NCBI GenBank assembly: GCA_039654915.1
Contig: JBDJPA010000011.1
Location: forward strand, 1,116,001-1,180,000
DNA: 64,000 nt
Direction of reading: 5' to 3'
Source of the DNA: Aquilaria yunnanensis
Lineage: Eukaryota; Streptophyta; Magnoliopsida; Malvales; Thymelaeaceae
Shown: piece after piece, positions 23,481 to 35,776 of the stretch
Layout of the letters: every line of letters begins with the position of its first letter
Numbering within the stretch: position 1 is the first letter of the stretch
Program-made: the position numbers and the translations under genes
Notes under the pieces: generated by a model
Seen by the model: the letters and a program-made list of their open reading frames with translations, nothing else
Databases searched by the model: none
What the model was told of the DNA's origin: nothing

Positions 23481-25688
23481 ATGTAAGTTATTTTCCTTCA
23501 TGATTCAATGTTTGTGGCCAGTTCTCGCCGTTCCTATGGGCTATATAAGTCTATGACCGACTTCTTCCCTGCTTAAGTACCATATAAGTAACATTTATTA
23601 AGCGGGGTCCGGCTACTCTACAATTGATTGGAGGGGCCAGTCCCTAGTGCTAGCTTATTTTGAGCCATTTCAGTATTTGCGTTAGTTGGTCATCATAATT
23701 TTCACGAATTGGTTTAAAATTAAATATATTATTTTATATTATTCTTATATATAGCAGTCATTTGTTCAAATTAACAATTAATTAAAATCTTATAAGGAAG
23801 CCTAAAAGTTAATTTTATAAAATAAATATTTTTACTAATTTTTCTTTTTTTTTATTGGATAACTTAAAAATAATAAAAATACTTACTTGTTACAAAAACT
23901 GTTTTTAAATTAATTTTAAAACTTCTTAAAGTATAAAGTTTCAATAAACTAGTAATTTGGGTAAATATGTACTATACATAAGAATAATGCACAATAATAC
24001 ATTTAATTTAATGTAAAATGAATTATACCTTTTTTTTTAGAGAAAAAAATTTAAAGCCTAGTTCGGATTACATTAAACTGACTTAAGGCAGCTCCTTTAA
24101 TGGGTTTGATTGGATCAGCTTGCTTTATTCTTTGCTCTTGCCCCCATTTTCATTATAATTATAACATATGCCCCTTATCCTCCAACCCGAAATATTAGTC
24201 AGAGACTCAGAAGATGCAGTGGAAAGGCCAGATGAATGGTAAACACTCAAAATTAGTCGGGAGAAAATAAAGGGGGAATGACGGATTTGTACCACTCTAA
24301 CCACTGCTCACACACTTTTTCCATGGAGCTTGCTGTTTCATTATTCAGAAAAAAAAAAAATAACAGAGCATTTAGAGCCAATCTTATCAGCCAACGTCCG
24401 GGTATGCAAGAAGAACTGCCGATTCATGAAGATACAGTTACACATACCGTGTAATGTCTTCCAGGAGCTCGCTTCACATGGTCTCTTTCCTATCGTGTCT
24501 GACGGAAGGCAGAACAAATGGACGCTCACACCAGGCAATGACAGAGACGGCGGTGTTTGGAGGGGTTGTGGTGGATTTCGAGGTGGGCAGCCTAGACTGG
24601 TAGCAGGAGCAGGAGGCCGGAAAGAGAACAGGCAGGTTTGTTCGGGGTGAGAGACAAAGAAGAAAGCTGACCCGGTGAAGCCCATTAACGGAGCTACATT
24701 AAGTCAGATTAATGAACCGTTAACGGCATTCTGTGACACCAAATGTAAAGAAAGATCGTCGGGAAGAATTAGCCCTCTATTTTGTGTAGTTATTATATTA
24801 TTACTTTTTAGGAAAAGAATTTTAAAAGTATATACAATTGAACTTTTCTTCGTAGATATTGCCTGTACAATAAACTAACTGTACAGAATACATATTCAAG
24901 GTAAAAACAAGATGTTGTGTCACAATATACCACAAATTTGGGACCTGATCATATACTGTGGCGTGTAGGATTTAGGAATTCTTAATAAGGAGATTTCTTA
25001 GGCCCATCTGGATGGGAATATAACAAAATTGACACGTTTAGACAATATTAATCAGAATTATGATTAGAGAAAATTCTTGGATTGGACAGTTATAGTTTTA
25101 AATTGGATACTATAGAGTGGTATTTTATTTGCAGAAAAGATATATTAAAATTTTGAGTTGGAATCAACTGATGGGGCAGTTGATACCACAAAATGAAACA
25201 CCAAATATCTATATTTTACTCCCCCGTCTTAAAATTTTTGCTTTATTTAATTTTTTATTATATTTTAACTTAAATTTATTCATATTATTATTTATTAAAA
25301 AAAATTTTAAAAAATAAATTTAAAAATTATATGTTTGATTTATTATTCATATAAAAAAATTTCATTTATATATTAAAATATTAAAAATAAAAAATTCTAA
25401 ATTAATTACTAAAAATAAATAAAATAAAATTTTTGGAATAGAGAAGTATATCATTAACTATTAGAGATAAACAATTGACATCATCAGACAAGTAGTAACC
25501 AAAGTTTTGACAACAAAATTATAAGGTTGGACAGATGTAATTCTGAGTTGGATAAATCTCTTAATATTGCATCTAATAATAGAGTGGTCCTAGCTCCTCT
25601 TCTATCTAGATATATTTAGATATATTTCACTATCTCTCTTAGTAGCAAGACAAATGCGTCTAACTCCCCTTCTACATATATTTTTATA
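23481..25688. other. Unassigned intergenic DNA with a GC-richer patch
   Basis: No gene was recognised. 23510-23650 and 24330-24690 are less AT-rich than their surroundings. The second patch gives open frames on both strands (106 and 114 residues) with no domain and no convincing start context. 25220-25440 is extremely AT-rich. I see no paired repeat ends. Confidence 0.35.
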
Positions 25689-26582
25689 TGGTTAAAATTC
25701 ATTTACGATTCTGAACTGTTTTACCTTATTTTAGATAGGTGTCTAATTTTTATTTTATCTTCTTAAAGTTCTCAACATGTAAAATTTTATTTTAATTATA
25801 CTTTTTTTGTGAATTTTACAGTAAAATTTAATAAAATTTTTAAAAAATTACCAACTTTAATCCTACATTATTTTCCCTCCTCTCAAAGTCTCAACTCAAA
25901 CCTATAAATTTAACATTTTCTGTCTCTTTCCCTGTCATCCTCTCCAACTTCCAGAAAAAAAAATGGCCCAATCGTCTCTCTCCGACTCTGCCCGAACTTC
26001 ACCACATCCTTCTCCTTCCCACTTGCCTAGAAGCTCCTCCGCTCCTACCCGGACATCGCGCCTTCTCCTCCATTCTCCTTTCCCGCATCTACACCCTCTC
26101 TGCCGGCGTAATTCAACAATTGCTTTGTTCTCTGACCGAATGGGTTGCAGAATGGGTCACAACACCCTCTTCTCTCGGATCTCCTCAAGTCACGACCAGG
26201 GGATTTGATTGGACTGAGCAGCTATTGGAGGCGATGTTGGACGGCCGTTAATGCAAGAGGCAGCGATGTCAGACATTCTGGTGGCCGGATCGGTCATGAG
26301 ATTGGCGGAAGGCTGAGGCGAAGAGGAGTGGGAAAGATGGTGGAGGCAGAGGGAAAACGTTAGGGCTCTGGGCGTAAATGGGAGAAAAATCTATGTATCA
26401 GAGTTGATATTTTCCATAGAAATTCTATCGTGAAAGTTAACAATGAAAATGATGGAAATATAGGAAACACCACAATTGAGATAAAATTTAACATTTTGAG
26501 AATATTAAAAAGATAAAATAAAAGTTAGAAACCAATTTAGAATAACACGAAAAGAATTGGCACCATGAATAAATTTTACTCT
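25689..26582. mobile_element. Long-TIR element with a GC-rich interior (Pack-MULE-like)
   Basis: The outer arms are diverged inverted repeats of about 110-200 bp (TTTTTATTTTATCTT near 25746; its inverse AAGATAAAATAAAAG near 26515). The interior, 25960-26365, is abruptly GC-rich, with an open frame of 81 residues (25963-26208, Ser/Pro-rich) overlapping one of 72 residues in another frame. That looks like a captured fragment of a gene's 5' region, possibly frameshifted. No domain is recognised, and a target duplication was not resolved. Confidence 0.5.
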
Positions 26583-27282
26583 ATTTCATATAGAGCAGAC
26601 TACCAAAAGAAAGTATAGAGCAGCGCTAACTGCATCGTATTATTTTATTTTTTAAAAAGAATAAAATAAAAGCTGGATTTAAATTTAAGCGTAATGTGTA
26701 AAATATAATTGTAAAAGATACTAGAGCCTATGTTAAATTCCTCGCCACAGAAAAGGAACCGGACCATCAGTGCAATGGTTGGGTTCCACGACAAGTGACG
26801 ATGTGCGTTGGGTGTTGCTTGCACCCGTCCCCATCAAGAAACAATGGGGTCAGATCATGCAAATTAGATCCTTAAACTGGATTTTGGGAAACTGTTAATC
26901 ACGGATTAGCTAGCCATGAACGGTAACGATCCTTCCTATGTCCCTCTTCTTCCTGTCGGCTTCGCCATATATAACTCCCATCAAAGCCGCCGGCAACAAC
27001 AGCCCCTCCGGCTCCTAGAACACACAAGTCGAAGGCTGCCTGCTCACCGTACGTGGGGCGGCAGGCTCTCGCTAGTGCAATCCAGACGGCGAAGATCACC
27101 TTCTCAAGCGTAGCCGCCATCAGCAACCATCTGTGCAACACCAGATCAATTCTTCTCTCAGTGCCTCACCAAGCTGCACTGAAAAGTGAAAATGGACGGC
27201 TCTGATCCTGCTGCTGCCTCTAGTAGTTAATTAATTAGTCCAGTTAGCGTCTGTTGCAAGCAATTAAGGGCTTCACCTGTCC
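26583..27282. other. Unassigned, GC-richer island
   Basis: 26890-27200 is GC-rich with open frames on both strands (minus 26899-27141, 80 residues; plus 26916-27113, 65 residues). Neither shows a recognisable domain, splice context or homologue that I know. It could be a gene fragment or a captured exon. The area just right of it starts the duplicated block at 27283. Confidence 0.35.
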
Positions 27283-27616
27283 CTAACTCCGACGTTCCTG
27301 ACGCCGTGTTTGTATGACCATATACTTCGGCATTAAATCATAATTGATCAAAGTTGATTTCAAACGGAAAAAGAGCTTGATAATGAAATAGATATTGTTA
27401 AATATATTCTGATATTGCAAATTGTTGTGGGCCGGGGATAATTTTAGTGTAGGTACAAGTTGGACGAAGTCAAGTCAAGAGCACAGCAGATAGGAAACAG
27501 CTACATGTGAGACGTGTCAACAACCGGTATCCATGTCTCCATCATCCTCCCGTACTTCTTAAAATATTGTATTTTAATATGAAATATTATTGTTAGGCGA
27601 GTAAGTTGACACTTGA

Positions 27617-28750
27617 CACTACGAAGATTTCGTTAAGATGGTTTTCTCCTGTTAGAAATTTCTGACGGGCAGCCATTGAAAACCGTCTGGTTACATTTTT
27701 TCAGTGGATTTCTCTCCGCTCAAAATTGACCGCAGAAATAAAATTTTTTGTATTTGATTTTTTTGACAGACATTTTCCGACCCTTATTCATCAGAAATTC
27801 TAATGGCTAGCTATTGAAAATTTTTTTGGTACCATTCATATCTGTTGAAAGAAAATATTGTGTAAAATTGGCTACCAAAATAAAATTTTTTGAATTCCAA
27901 ATTTCTAATGACTATCAACCGGAAATTGAAAATTTCCCTTCTGAAATATTCCACTAAAAATTTTAATTTTTCCCTCATCTTTTACCATTATAAAACCACC
28001 CTCTTCCATCAACGTCTTTTTTTTTTTCTTCTCTTCCATCTTCTTTCTCTTTCTCACAAATTTTTCTTCTCCTCCTTCATTCTCCTCTCTTTATCTTTTC
28101 TTTATCATTACCTTCGTCTTTTTTTTCTTCCTTATAATTATCTTCTTGGTTCTTCTTATTTTTTTTCTTATTATTACCTTCACCTTCTTCTTCTTCTTCT
28201 TCTTCCCTCCTCTTTCTCACCATTTTCCACTTCCTTCTATTATTTTTCTTTTTCTTCCTTCCTATCTTTCTTACCAATTTTATGCTCAGGGGTGGTTCAA
28301 GTGCAACCCGTATACACCTTGGGACCAAACTACACGTTTTTGGGAGATGGATGTTATGTGTGTAATTAATTCTATGAAGAAAACAAGAGTTGAAAAATGA
28401 CTGTTTTGAGTCCAAACCTCCTAGAACCTTGCAAATTGGAGACAAAGCTTTGAATCAGGCCATTTAAGGGACTATTGTTTGCAACCCTGGAAAAACATTT
28501 TTTTTTTTGGGAAAAAAATTTCTGACAGCTATCCATTGAATTTTTTTACGATCACCGTCTGTTAGATTTTTTTACGTCCATTGTTTGTTAGATTTTCCAA
28601 TAGTCCTCGAATGTTAGATTTTTCAACAGTTGCTATTGGGAACCTTTTTCTGACATATTAAAAGCAGACGAACATATTTCCGAAGGCTATCCACTGAAAA
28701 TGGCATTTTCCGACAACTAATTGTCAAAATTTACCCTTTTTCTAGTAGCG
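27617..28750. mobile_element. Non-autonomous CACTA-type element, copy 1
   Basis: It starts CACTAC and ends ...CTAGTAGCG, flanked on both sides by TGA (27614-27616 and 28751-28753), the 3-bp TSD expected for CACTA elements. Both ends carry repeated subterminal phrases of the type TCTGACGG..ATCCATTGAA. It is 1134 bp with no transposase. The middle holds a polypyrimidine tract (28010-28270) that creates meaningless Lys/Glu-rich or Phe/Ser-rich open frames. Confidence 0.7.
28010..28275. repeat. Polypyrimidine/polypurine tract
   Basis: About 260 bp made almost entirely of T and C on the plus strand, with (TTC)n runs at about 28183-28206. Confidence 0.9.
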
Positions 28751-29379
28751 TGAGAATTAATAATTCTTTCAATTTAATGAGGACTATAAGTTTTATTTGA
28801 TGGTAGATAACCGATGGCACTCAAGATGGATGTTAAAGAGAAGAAATCAATGAACAAAATTACTACTATAGACAAAGTAAATTGATGCGAGAAAGGAAAA
28901 AAAGATTTTATAGTTATGTTGGGATATGATAGGTAATGAAATGATTGAGAGTTAATGTAAAATAGAGGGTCGAGGGGAGAGGATTAATGGAATGGGTGTT
29001 GAAAGAGTTAATACAGCGGCACTATGATTAAAAGCAAGTAGTTTGATTGGTAAACATAAGTATTAAGTGAACGCAAATGCATTAGGGGAAAAATGTTAGT
29101 AATATTTAAAAGCTCTACAATTTTTCCTTCCCTGGCTCCGACGTTCCTGACGCTGTGTTTATATGACCATATATACTTCGGCATTAAATCATAATTGATC
29201 ATAGATCATTTCAAACGGAAAACGAGCTTGATAATGAAATAGATATTGTTAAATATATTCTGATATTGCAAATTGTTGTGGGCCAGGGATAATTTTAGCG
29301 TAGGGTACAAATTGGGCAAATTCAAATCAAGAGCAGACCAGATGGGAAAAGCTACATGTGAGACTTGTCAACAACCGGT

Positions 29380-30380
29380 TCAATAGGTTGATGAGAGTTT
29401 ACAGGACAAAAAGCGTTCAATATCCGTTAGGGATATTTATCCAATTCACTCAATTCGTAAAATCGCATAGATCGAACCGAATTAATCTATTAGTTTTGTG
29501 GGTTTATACAGGTTATGATATAATTTGGGCTCTGAAAATTAAAAAATAATGTATATGTAGTGTGGTTCGGTTTTTAATTTTGAAACCTGTAAAACCGGAT
29601 CAAACCTACATCCTTAATAACCTTATAAAAATTTTTATTTGTGGTTGAGGAAAAAATTGATAAGCTTGAACAAATTGAATCAGGTAAAATAATTTCTTTT
29701 ATATTTGTAGTTAGTATATTGTATAATATACACATAAAGATACATCTAATTTGTAATTTATTATTCTACAACTGTACAAAATTTTTCAGGATAACTTAGA
29801 CATCACTTATTGTTGGTGTTGATTGATGGCCACTCCTTCACTGCATATTTTTTCTATGTAAGCATGTTCTCTTATTTAGGAATTTATTGTTCATAATTTT
29901 AATTCATTTTGAATGTCTTGCAACTCACACTTAGTGACTCCATGCAGGTGAAGCAGAGATCATTACATATAAAAAGCTGAAATATTTTGAAGTAATTTTA
30001 CACTCTAATCAAGCATGAACTTTGGCAACCTTGTGTGACTGAAGCTTTGGACACCATATACTACCTTTGTATTTTGTAACAAAAAGTCTATTTTGTGCTT
30101 GTGATGTTCTAAAGTACGAAATTGTTGATATTTCGTAAAACTATTTAGTTTTCAGAACAATATATTAACATTAAAACAAGTGTTGTGAAATAGCTTAAAT
30201 TGTTGTGCAAGATGAAAAAATAAACTGGTCAAATCGAACCGCATTCTATGTGATTTGGGTCTCAATTGGAGTTGGTGGTAAACAGTGTAGTTTGGTTTTA
30301 TATTATGTAACCTGGTTACTTATGCGGTACAATTTGGGTTTAGTGTAAACCCTGCCAAACCCGCACCGTGAACACCCCTA
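29380..30380. mobile_element. hAT-like non-autonomous insertion (one clear end)
   Basis: Copy 1 of the block joins the flanks directly (CAACAACCGGTATCCATGTC); copy 2 has about 1 kb between them. The right end reads GTGAACACCCCTAA, whose reverse complement TTAGGGGTGTTCAC is a common plant hAT terminus, preceded by CCGCACC-type subterminal sequence. The left end does not mirror it and may be truncated. No transposase was found. Confidence 0.5.
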
Positions 30381-30463
30381 ATATTCATCTCTCCATCATC
30401 CTCCCGAACTTCTTAAAATATTGTATTTTAATATGAAATATTATTGTTAGGAAAGTAAGTTCA

Positions 30464-31636
30464 CACTACTAAGATTTCCTTAAGCTGGTTTTTTGCTGTC
30501 AGAAATTTTCAATGGATAGCCATTGGAAACCGTTTGGTGAAATTTTTTCAGTGAATTTCGCTCCACCTAAAATTATCGGAGGAAATGAAATTTTTTTAAT
30601 TTAATTTCTTTTACAGACGTTTTCCAACACTTATTTATCAAAAATTCTAATGGCTAGTCATTGAAATTTTTTTTTGCAATATTCCTGCCTGTTGAAAGAA
30701 AATATCATTCAAAATTGGCCATCAAAATAAAATTTTTTGAATTCTAAATTTCTAACGACTATCTACCGAAATTTAAAAAATTTCCTTCCAAAATATGCCA
30801 CTAAAAATTTTAATTTTTCTCTCCTCTTCCACCACTATAAAACCATTCTCTTCCATCAACATCTTTTTTTCTTCTCTTCCATCTTCCTTCTTTTTCTAAC
30901 AAATTTTTCTCCTCCTCTCTTTATCTTTTCCTTATCATTACTTCATCTTTTTTTTTCTTCTTATTTCTTCCTTATAATTACCTTCTTGTTTCTTTTTTTC
31001 TTCTTATTTCTTTCTTATTATTAACTTCTTCTTTCTTTTTTTCGTCTTCTTATTTCTTCCTTATTATTACCTTCTTCTTTTTCTTTTCTTCTTCTTCTTC
31101 TTCCCTCATCTTTCTCACCATTGTCTACTTCCTTTCATTATTTTTCCTTTTCTTTCTTCCTATCTTTCTTACCAATTTTATGTCTAGGGGTGGTTTAAGT
31201 GCAACCCATATATGCCTTGGGACCAAACTACATGTTTTTGGGAGATGGATGCTATGTGTGTAATTAATTCTATAAAGAAAACAGTACTTAAAAAATGACT
31301 GTTTTGAATTCAAAACTCTTAGCACCTTACAAACTTGAGACAAAGCTTTGAAACAGACCATTAAGGGACTACCATCTGCAACTCCGGAAAACCATTTTTT
31401 TTTCAAGGAAAAACTTTCTGACGGCTCTCCATTGGATTTTTTTATGGTCATCATCTGTTAGATTTTTTATGGATTTTCCGACGGTCCTTGAACATCAGTT
31501 TTTTTTTTTTTGGCAGTTGCTGTTGGGAACCTTTTTCCAATGTATTAAAAGCCATCAAACATATTTTTGATAGCTATCTACCAAAAATGGCGTTTTTCAA
31601 TAGTTAATTGTAAAAAATTACCCTTTTCTAGTAGTG
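30464..31636. mobile_element. Non-autonomous CACTA-type element, copy 2
   Basis: It starts CACTACTAAGA and ends CTAGTAGTG, i.e. CACTACTA inverted ends. The flanking triplets TCA and TAA do not match, so the TSD has decayed. 1173 bp, homologous throughout to 27617-28750. The central polypyrimidine tract (30870-31165) is longer here, with a unit of about 50 bp (TTCTTATTTCTTCCTTAT...) repeated roughly three times. Confidence 0.7.
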
Positions 31637-32030
31637 TAAGAATTTATAATTCTTTCAATTTGATGAGGATTATAAATTTTATTTGATGGTTGATAACCAA
31701 TGGCACTAAATATATTGATGTTAAAAAGAAGAAATCAATGAACAAAATTACTACTATAGACAAAGTAAATTGATGCTAGAAAGGCAAAAAAGATTTTATA
31801 GTTATGTAAAGATATGATAGGTAATGAAGAGATTGAGAGTTACTGTAAAAACATAGTGTCTAGGGAGAGGAATAATGGATTGGGGTTGAAAGAGTTAGTA
31901 TAGTAGCACTATGATTAAAAAGAAGTAGATTGATTGCTAAACATAAGTAAACACAAATGCATTAGGGGAGAAATGTTAGTATTGTTTAAAAGCTCTACAA
32001 TTTTCCTTCATCAATTAGTTCCCACATTGT

Positions 32031-33099
32031 TGATCATCACATGAAGGAGAGTAAAACAATTTGATCACCTTGGCATGGAAAAGGAATATAAGTTGCAATC
32101 GTCCTAAAGGATCAAGGCTGAAGATGTGTGAGAGTATTACAAGTCAATGTTGTTCTTGTTTTAATCTATTTACAAATTTTTGTAGGTGTTAGGGGAAAAG
32201 AGTTTCTAAAAAGGTTGTTGATGAAATGCTTTTGTTATCTTCATTTTGTTTTTTGAATTTCCAAAATGCTTTTTATGATGACTTAATTGTGTTTGAGTTT
32301 CATTAAGTTGCTTAAAGGTAAAATAAATTTTTTTCAGTGACAAATGTATAAAAAGTGATGAAAAAGTTTGAAGAACATGATAGAAAAGTGATAAAGTAAA
32401 TGAATCTGTGTTTCCAGTGCCAAAAAGTGCTATTATTGTACATGTGAAGAAGTGTTAGTTTTGCCTTAAAGTGTCAGCAAGTATATATTATATAGGAAAA
32501 GCATTGTAATTTGAAACAAGCATTTGGATACTAATAAAAGGCTTTAAAAGGGTTAAAAAAGCATTAACAATAAGAAAAACATTGAATAATCAAATAATCG
32601 GGAGTTGCTAGTATTATTATAAGTCTGGGCTAGACAAGGAGGCTGGAGACGAGGCAGTAGAGCCAAATGAAGGAGGCTTGGGTGTGGGGGATGCCTAGTG
32701 TTTAGACGTAGGGGGTGAAGAAGGAAAGCTGTGAGGCCCAGCTGAACTGGATGTTGGCGGCTATAGAGGCCATTATGATCATCTTTTACAACAACCTAGG
32801 AGGTGGGTTGGTGATGACTCGATTCTCTATAACTAGATGTCACTGACCAGAGTTGAAGCTGCGTGGAAACTAACTATCTAGTACGTCAAGTCTAAAAACA
32901 ACCAAATAAGAAAGAGAAAAGAGATGCAAAGGATCAAGTGAGGTAGAATAATAAAAATATAGATAGAGAAGAGCTAATATTTAGTTTAGGTTTTTGTAAA
33001 TTTTCACTAAGTAATTAAATAAGTTGCACCTGTTTGCTCTTTATGTCACAAAAGCTTAGAGGAAAACTATTGTCCCAAAAAAAAATTCTCAAAGGGGAA
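32031..33099. other. Unassigned intergenic DNA
   Basis: No gene. 32330-32600 is rich in AAAAGTG and AAAAGCATT phrases, similar in style to the arms of the next element. 32620-32760 is a short purine-rich, GC-richer patch without a domain. Confidence 0.35.
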
Positions 33100-33940
33100 G
33101 AAAAAGCATTAGCCACCATCCATTTTTTTGGGAAATAAAACTTTTAGTACTAAAAATTTGAGTGTTTTACAAAATCCTTCCTAAAATTATCTAATTTCTC
33201 ATAAAAGGAATTGCTCTACATTTAGGCTCCTTGAAAAGAGAACCAGTGAGGACTAGTTCATAATTCAAGAGGTATGTGATTCATAATTAGGGGTTTGAAT
33301 GTGAACTAATAACCCCTTAAGAAGGTGAATCGACAAGGACCGTTTTACAATTCAAGTCATTGGTTCACAATCCAATGCCTAAATGCGAACATATAAGGAT
33401 TGGTTCACAATTCAGCAGTTATTGGTTCATAATCCAAGGGTCTAAATATGAACCGGAGATGACTAATTCACAATTGAGTGGTTACTGGTTCACAATCTGA
33501 GGTTTGAATATAAATTAGTAACTCTCGAATTATGAACTGGTGTGAACTAGTAAGGACCAATTCACAATTCAAAAAGTCATTGGTTTACAATCTATGGCCT
33601 AAATGTGAATCATGACCTTATGAATTGTGAAATAGTAAGGATTTGTTAACAATTTGGGGCCTGAATTTGAACTAGTGGCCCCTAAATAGTGAATTAATGA
33701 GGATCGGTTCACAATTTAAGAGTCACTAATTCACAATTTGGGCCCTGAATGAGAACTAGTCCCTTTGAATTGTGAACTAGTAAGGACTAGCTCATAATTC
33801 GGGGGCCTAAATTTGAACCACTTCATTTTAGGGGAATTAAGACTTGCTTAGAAACTAAATAGGTTTTAGAGATAACTTGGAAAAACTCAAAAAGTTTTAA
33901 AACTAAAAGTGTTATTTCTTCACAAATGGATGGTGGCAAC
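33100..33940. mobile_element. Inverted-repeat element filled with a GGTTCACAAT minisatellite
   Basis: The arms (33105-33190 and the inverse of 33850-33935) share GCCACCATCCATTT and an AAAACTTTTAGT block. Between them (33230-33830) the phrase GGTTCACAATTC, or its variants, recurs about every 40-90 bp with linking phrases such as GGCCTAAATGTGAAC and AGTAAGGACC, in a degenerate higher-order pattern. There is no coding potential. Superfamily unknown. Confidence 0.55.
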
Positions 33941-34889
33941 ACTTTTGTGAACTGCCAAATGCTTTTGTTTTTTGCTAAATGCATTTTTCACCCATTATAT
34001 CACTTTTCTCGCACATAACATCAGTTTTTTATGACAAATGGTATTTCTCCATAAACAGATAGTGGCAACGCTTTTGTTCTACCCTAAATGCTTTTCTTGG
34101 CCTTAATATCGGTTTTCTGCAATAAATTTTCTAGTAACTCCTGAATTTTATTATTCTTATTTGGTGATTTGAAAAGGGCGATTGGGTCCTGAGTTTACTA
34201 TGCTATAGTTCAATCCTAACGTGATTTCCACCTTCAGAGAATCACTAATGGAAAGTAAGAACAAAACCCAACCATGATGGCTTATTTGAACTTAAAGAAT
34301 CGCCAGATGAAGGAAAAAAATCAGGAAATGCCTTCAAAGTAGAGCAAAAATGAAATTTTTATATTTTTCTTATTTATCATCTAGGTAAATATGTTATTCT
34401 TATCCCTTCCCATTTTTTTATTTTTTGTCATTATCTATATCATGGGAAAATAGAAAAGTCCTGTCTCTCGCCGGTTAGCTAATAGGGTGGTGGCTCGAGA
34501 ATTGACTTACGCTTATTTGCCTTTTAATGAAGAGTCAACTTAAATTTGTTGCTTAAAAAAAAAGGTGACATGGGATGCACCGTAGGAATAGAAGAAGTGA
34601 GGGTCACACTCAACCCTTAACTCGCTTCCTTATTTTTACCTTGCTCTTCCCATCCCTTGATCATTTCCAACAAGTTAAACCTATTCACTTGTTTTCCCTT
34701 GTAAAAAGTTTTTTATTGAGCTAGGTTGATATCTGGTGAAGATATGGGCTGCATGAGATCTTTGCTACTGGCAGGACTTAAAAGAAAGAGAGTTGCAGTG
34801 ATATCTCTATTACAGACTAGACCTAAAAAAAGGAGAGTTATATATCTAAGAAGCACTCTTAAATGCTTAATGTTAGTACAAACCTGAAA
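33941..34889. other. Unassigned intergenic DNA
   Basis: 34040-34110 repeats the arm sequence of the previous element (ATAGTGGCAACGCTTTTGTT versus GATGGTGGCAACACTTTTGT at 33930). The rest is AT-rich with no recognisable feature. Confidence 0.35.
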
Positions 34890-35776
34890 AGCTTAAAATC
34901 CACTGATGGTCTCTTAGCTTATTTTTTTGTCCCAACTAAGTACCATACTTTAAGGTTATCCTACCAAAGTACCCTAGCTCATATTAAAAGTCCCAATTGG
35001 ATATTTATTGTCCATTTCATCGTCAAAATGGTTGAATTTTGTTGATGTGACATTAATTAACATTAAAATAAATGTAAAATTATAATTTTGTTGTTTAGAA
35101 TTTTTCTAATCAATCATTTTAACCTTAAAAAATTTGAAATCTCATTTTCAATCCAACCCATCTTCCTCTCACAATTGTTCCCACTTTCGGTATGCTGCTG
35201 CCTTGGTTTCTCTCTCGTTTCCTTTCCTAGTTTCTCTTTCAATTGCCGGCTAGGCGAGGAGACAACTCAATTGCCAAGAGTCGAGGTGAGCGAGTGAAGA
35301 GACGATGAGGAACAATTGTTGATGGCCAACGAGATAACCCAATTGCAAAGAGGTGACGACGAAGTGATGTTGAAAAACAATGCCAGATCTGACAAAATCA
35401 ATGGTAGCCACCGACAATGTCTCCTAGCTCCAACAAAATCAACTGCTCCATCGTATTTGTGTGTTTGATTTTCGATTGGATTCGTGTTGAAGGTTTAATT
35501 TTTAGGTTGAATTTGTGTTGAAGGTTTGATTTCCAGGTTCGATTCGAAAGATTCAACCTCGAAAAATTTCCTGCCTGATGGAAAATTTGTTATTTTACAT
35601 TTTTTTTAGTATTAAACAACGCAATGTTAGCATTTTTCATCCAATTTAATAGTGAAATTGATAGAAAGTACCCAATTGGGACATGCAATATGAGAAAATA
35701 GACTTTGATAGGACAACCTTAAGATAGAGTACCAATTTGGGACAATAAGCTAATGGACCCCCAGTGGACTTTACCT
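34890..35776. mobile_element. Long-TIR element, relative of 3250-4205
   Basis: The left arm (TCTCTTAGCTTATTTTTTTG...AAGTACC...) and the right arm (inverse: GTCCATTAGCTTATTGTCCC...) are inverted repeats of about 180 bp, with the same sequence family as the element at 3250. The interior (35150-35500) is GC-richer and different from that of the first element, with no recognisable protein. Confidence 0.6.

Larger units (their letters stand above)
27283..29133. repeat. Tandem duplication block, copy 1
   Basis: A roughly 250-bp lead (TCCGACGTTCCTGACGC...GCTACATGTGAGAC) plus a CACTA-type element and flank recurs in the same order at 29134-32030. The second copy also carries a 1-kb insertion (29380-30380) at the junction between the two parts. 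Confidence 0.75.
29134..32030. repeat. Tandem duplication block, copy 2
   Basis: It repeats 27283-29133 with more divergence and a 1-kb insertion. Matching continues past the CACTA element through the GATGAGGATTATAAATTTTA block to about 32010 (counterpart of about 29110). Confidence 0.75.

Noticed and set aside
28077..28445. Lys/Glu-rich 122-residue frame resembling a charged nuclear protein
   Set aside because: It is the reverse of a polypyrimidine tract in a CACTA element; composition alone explains it.
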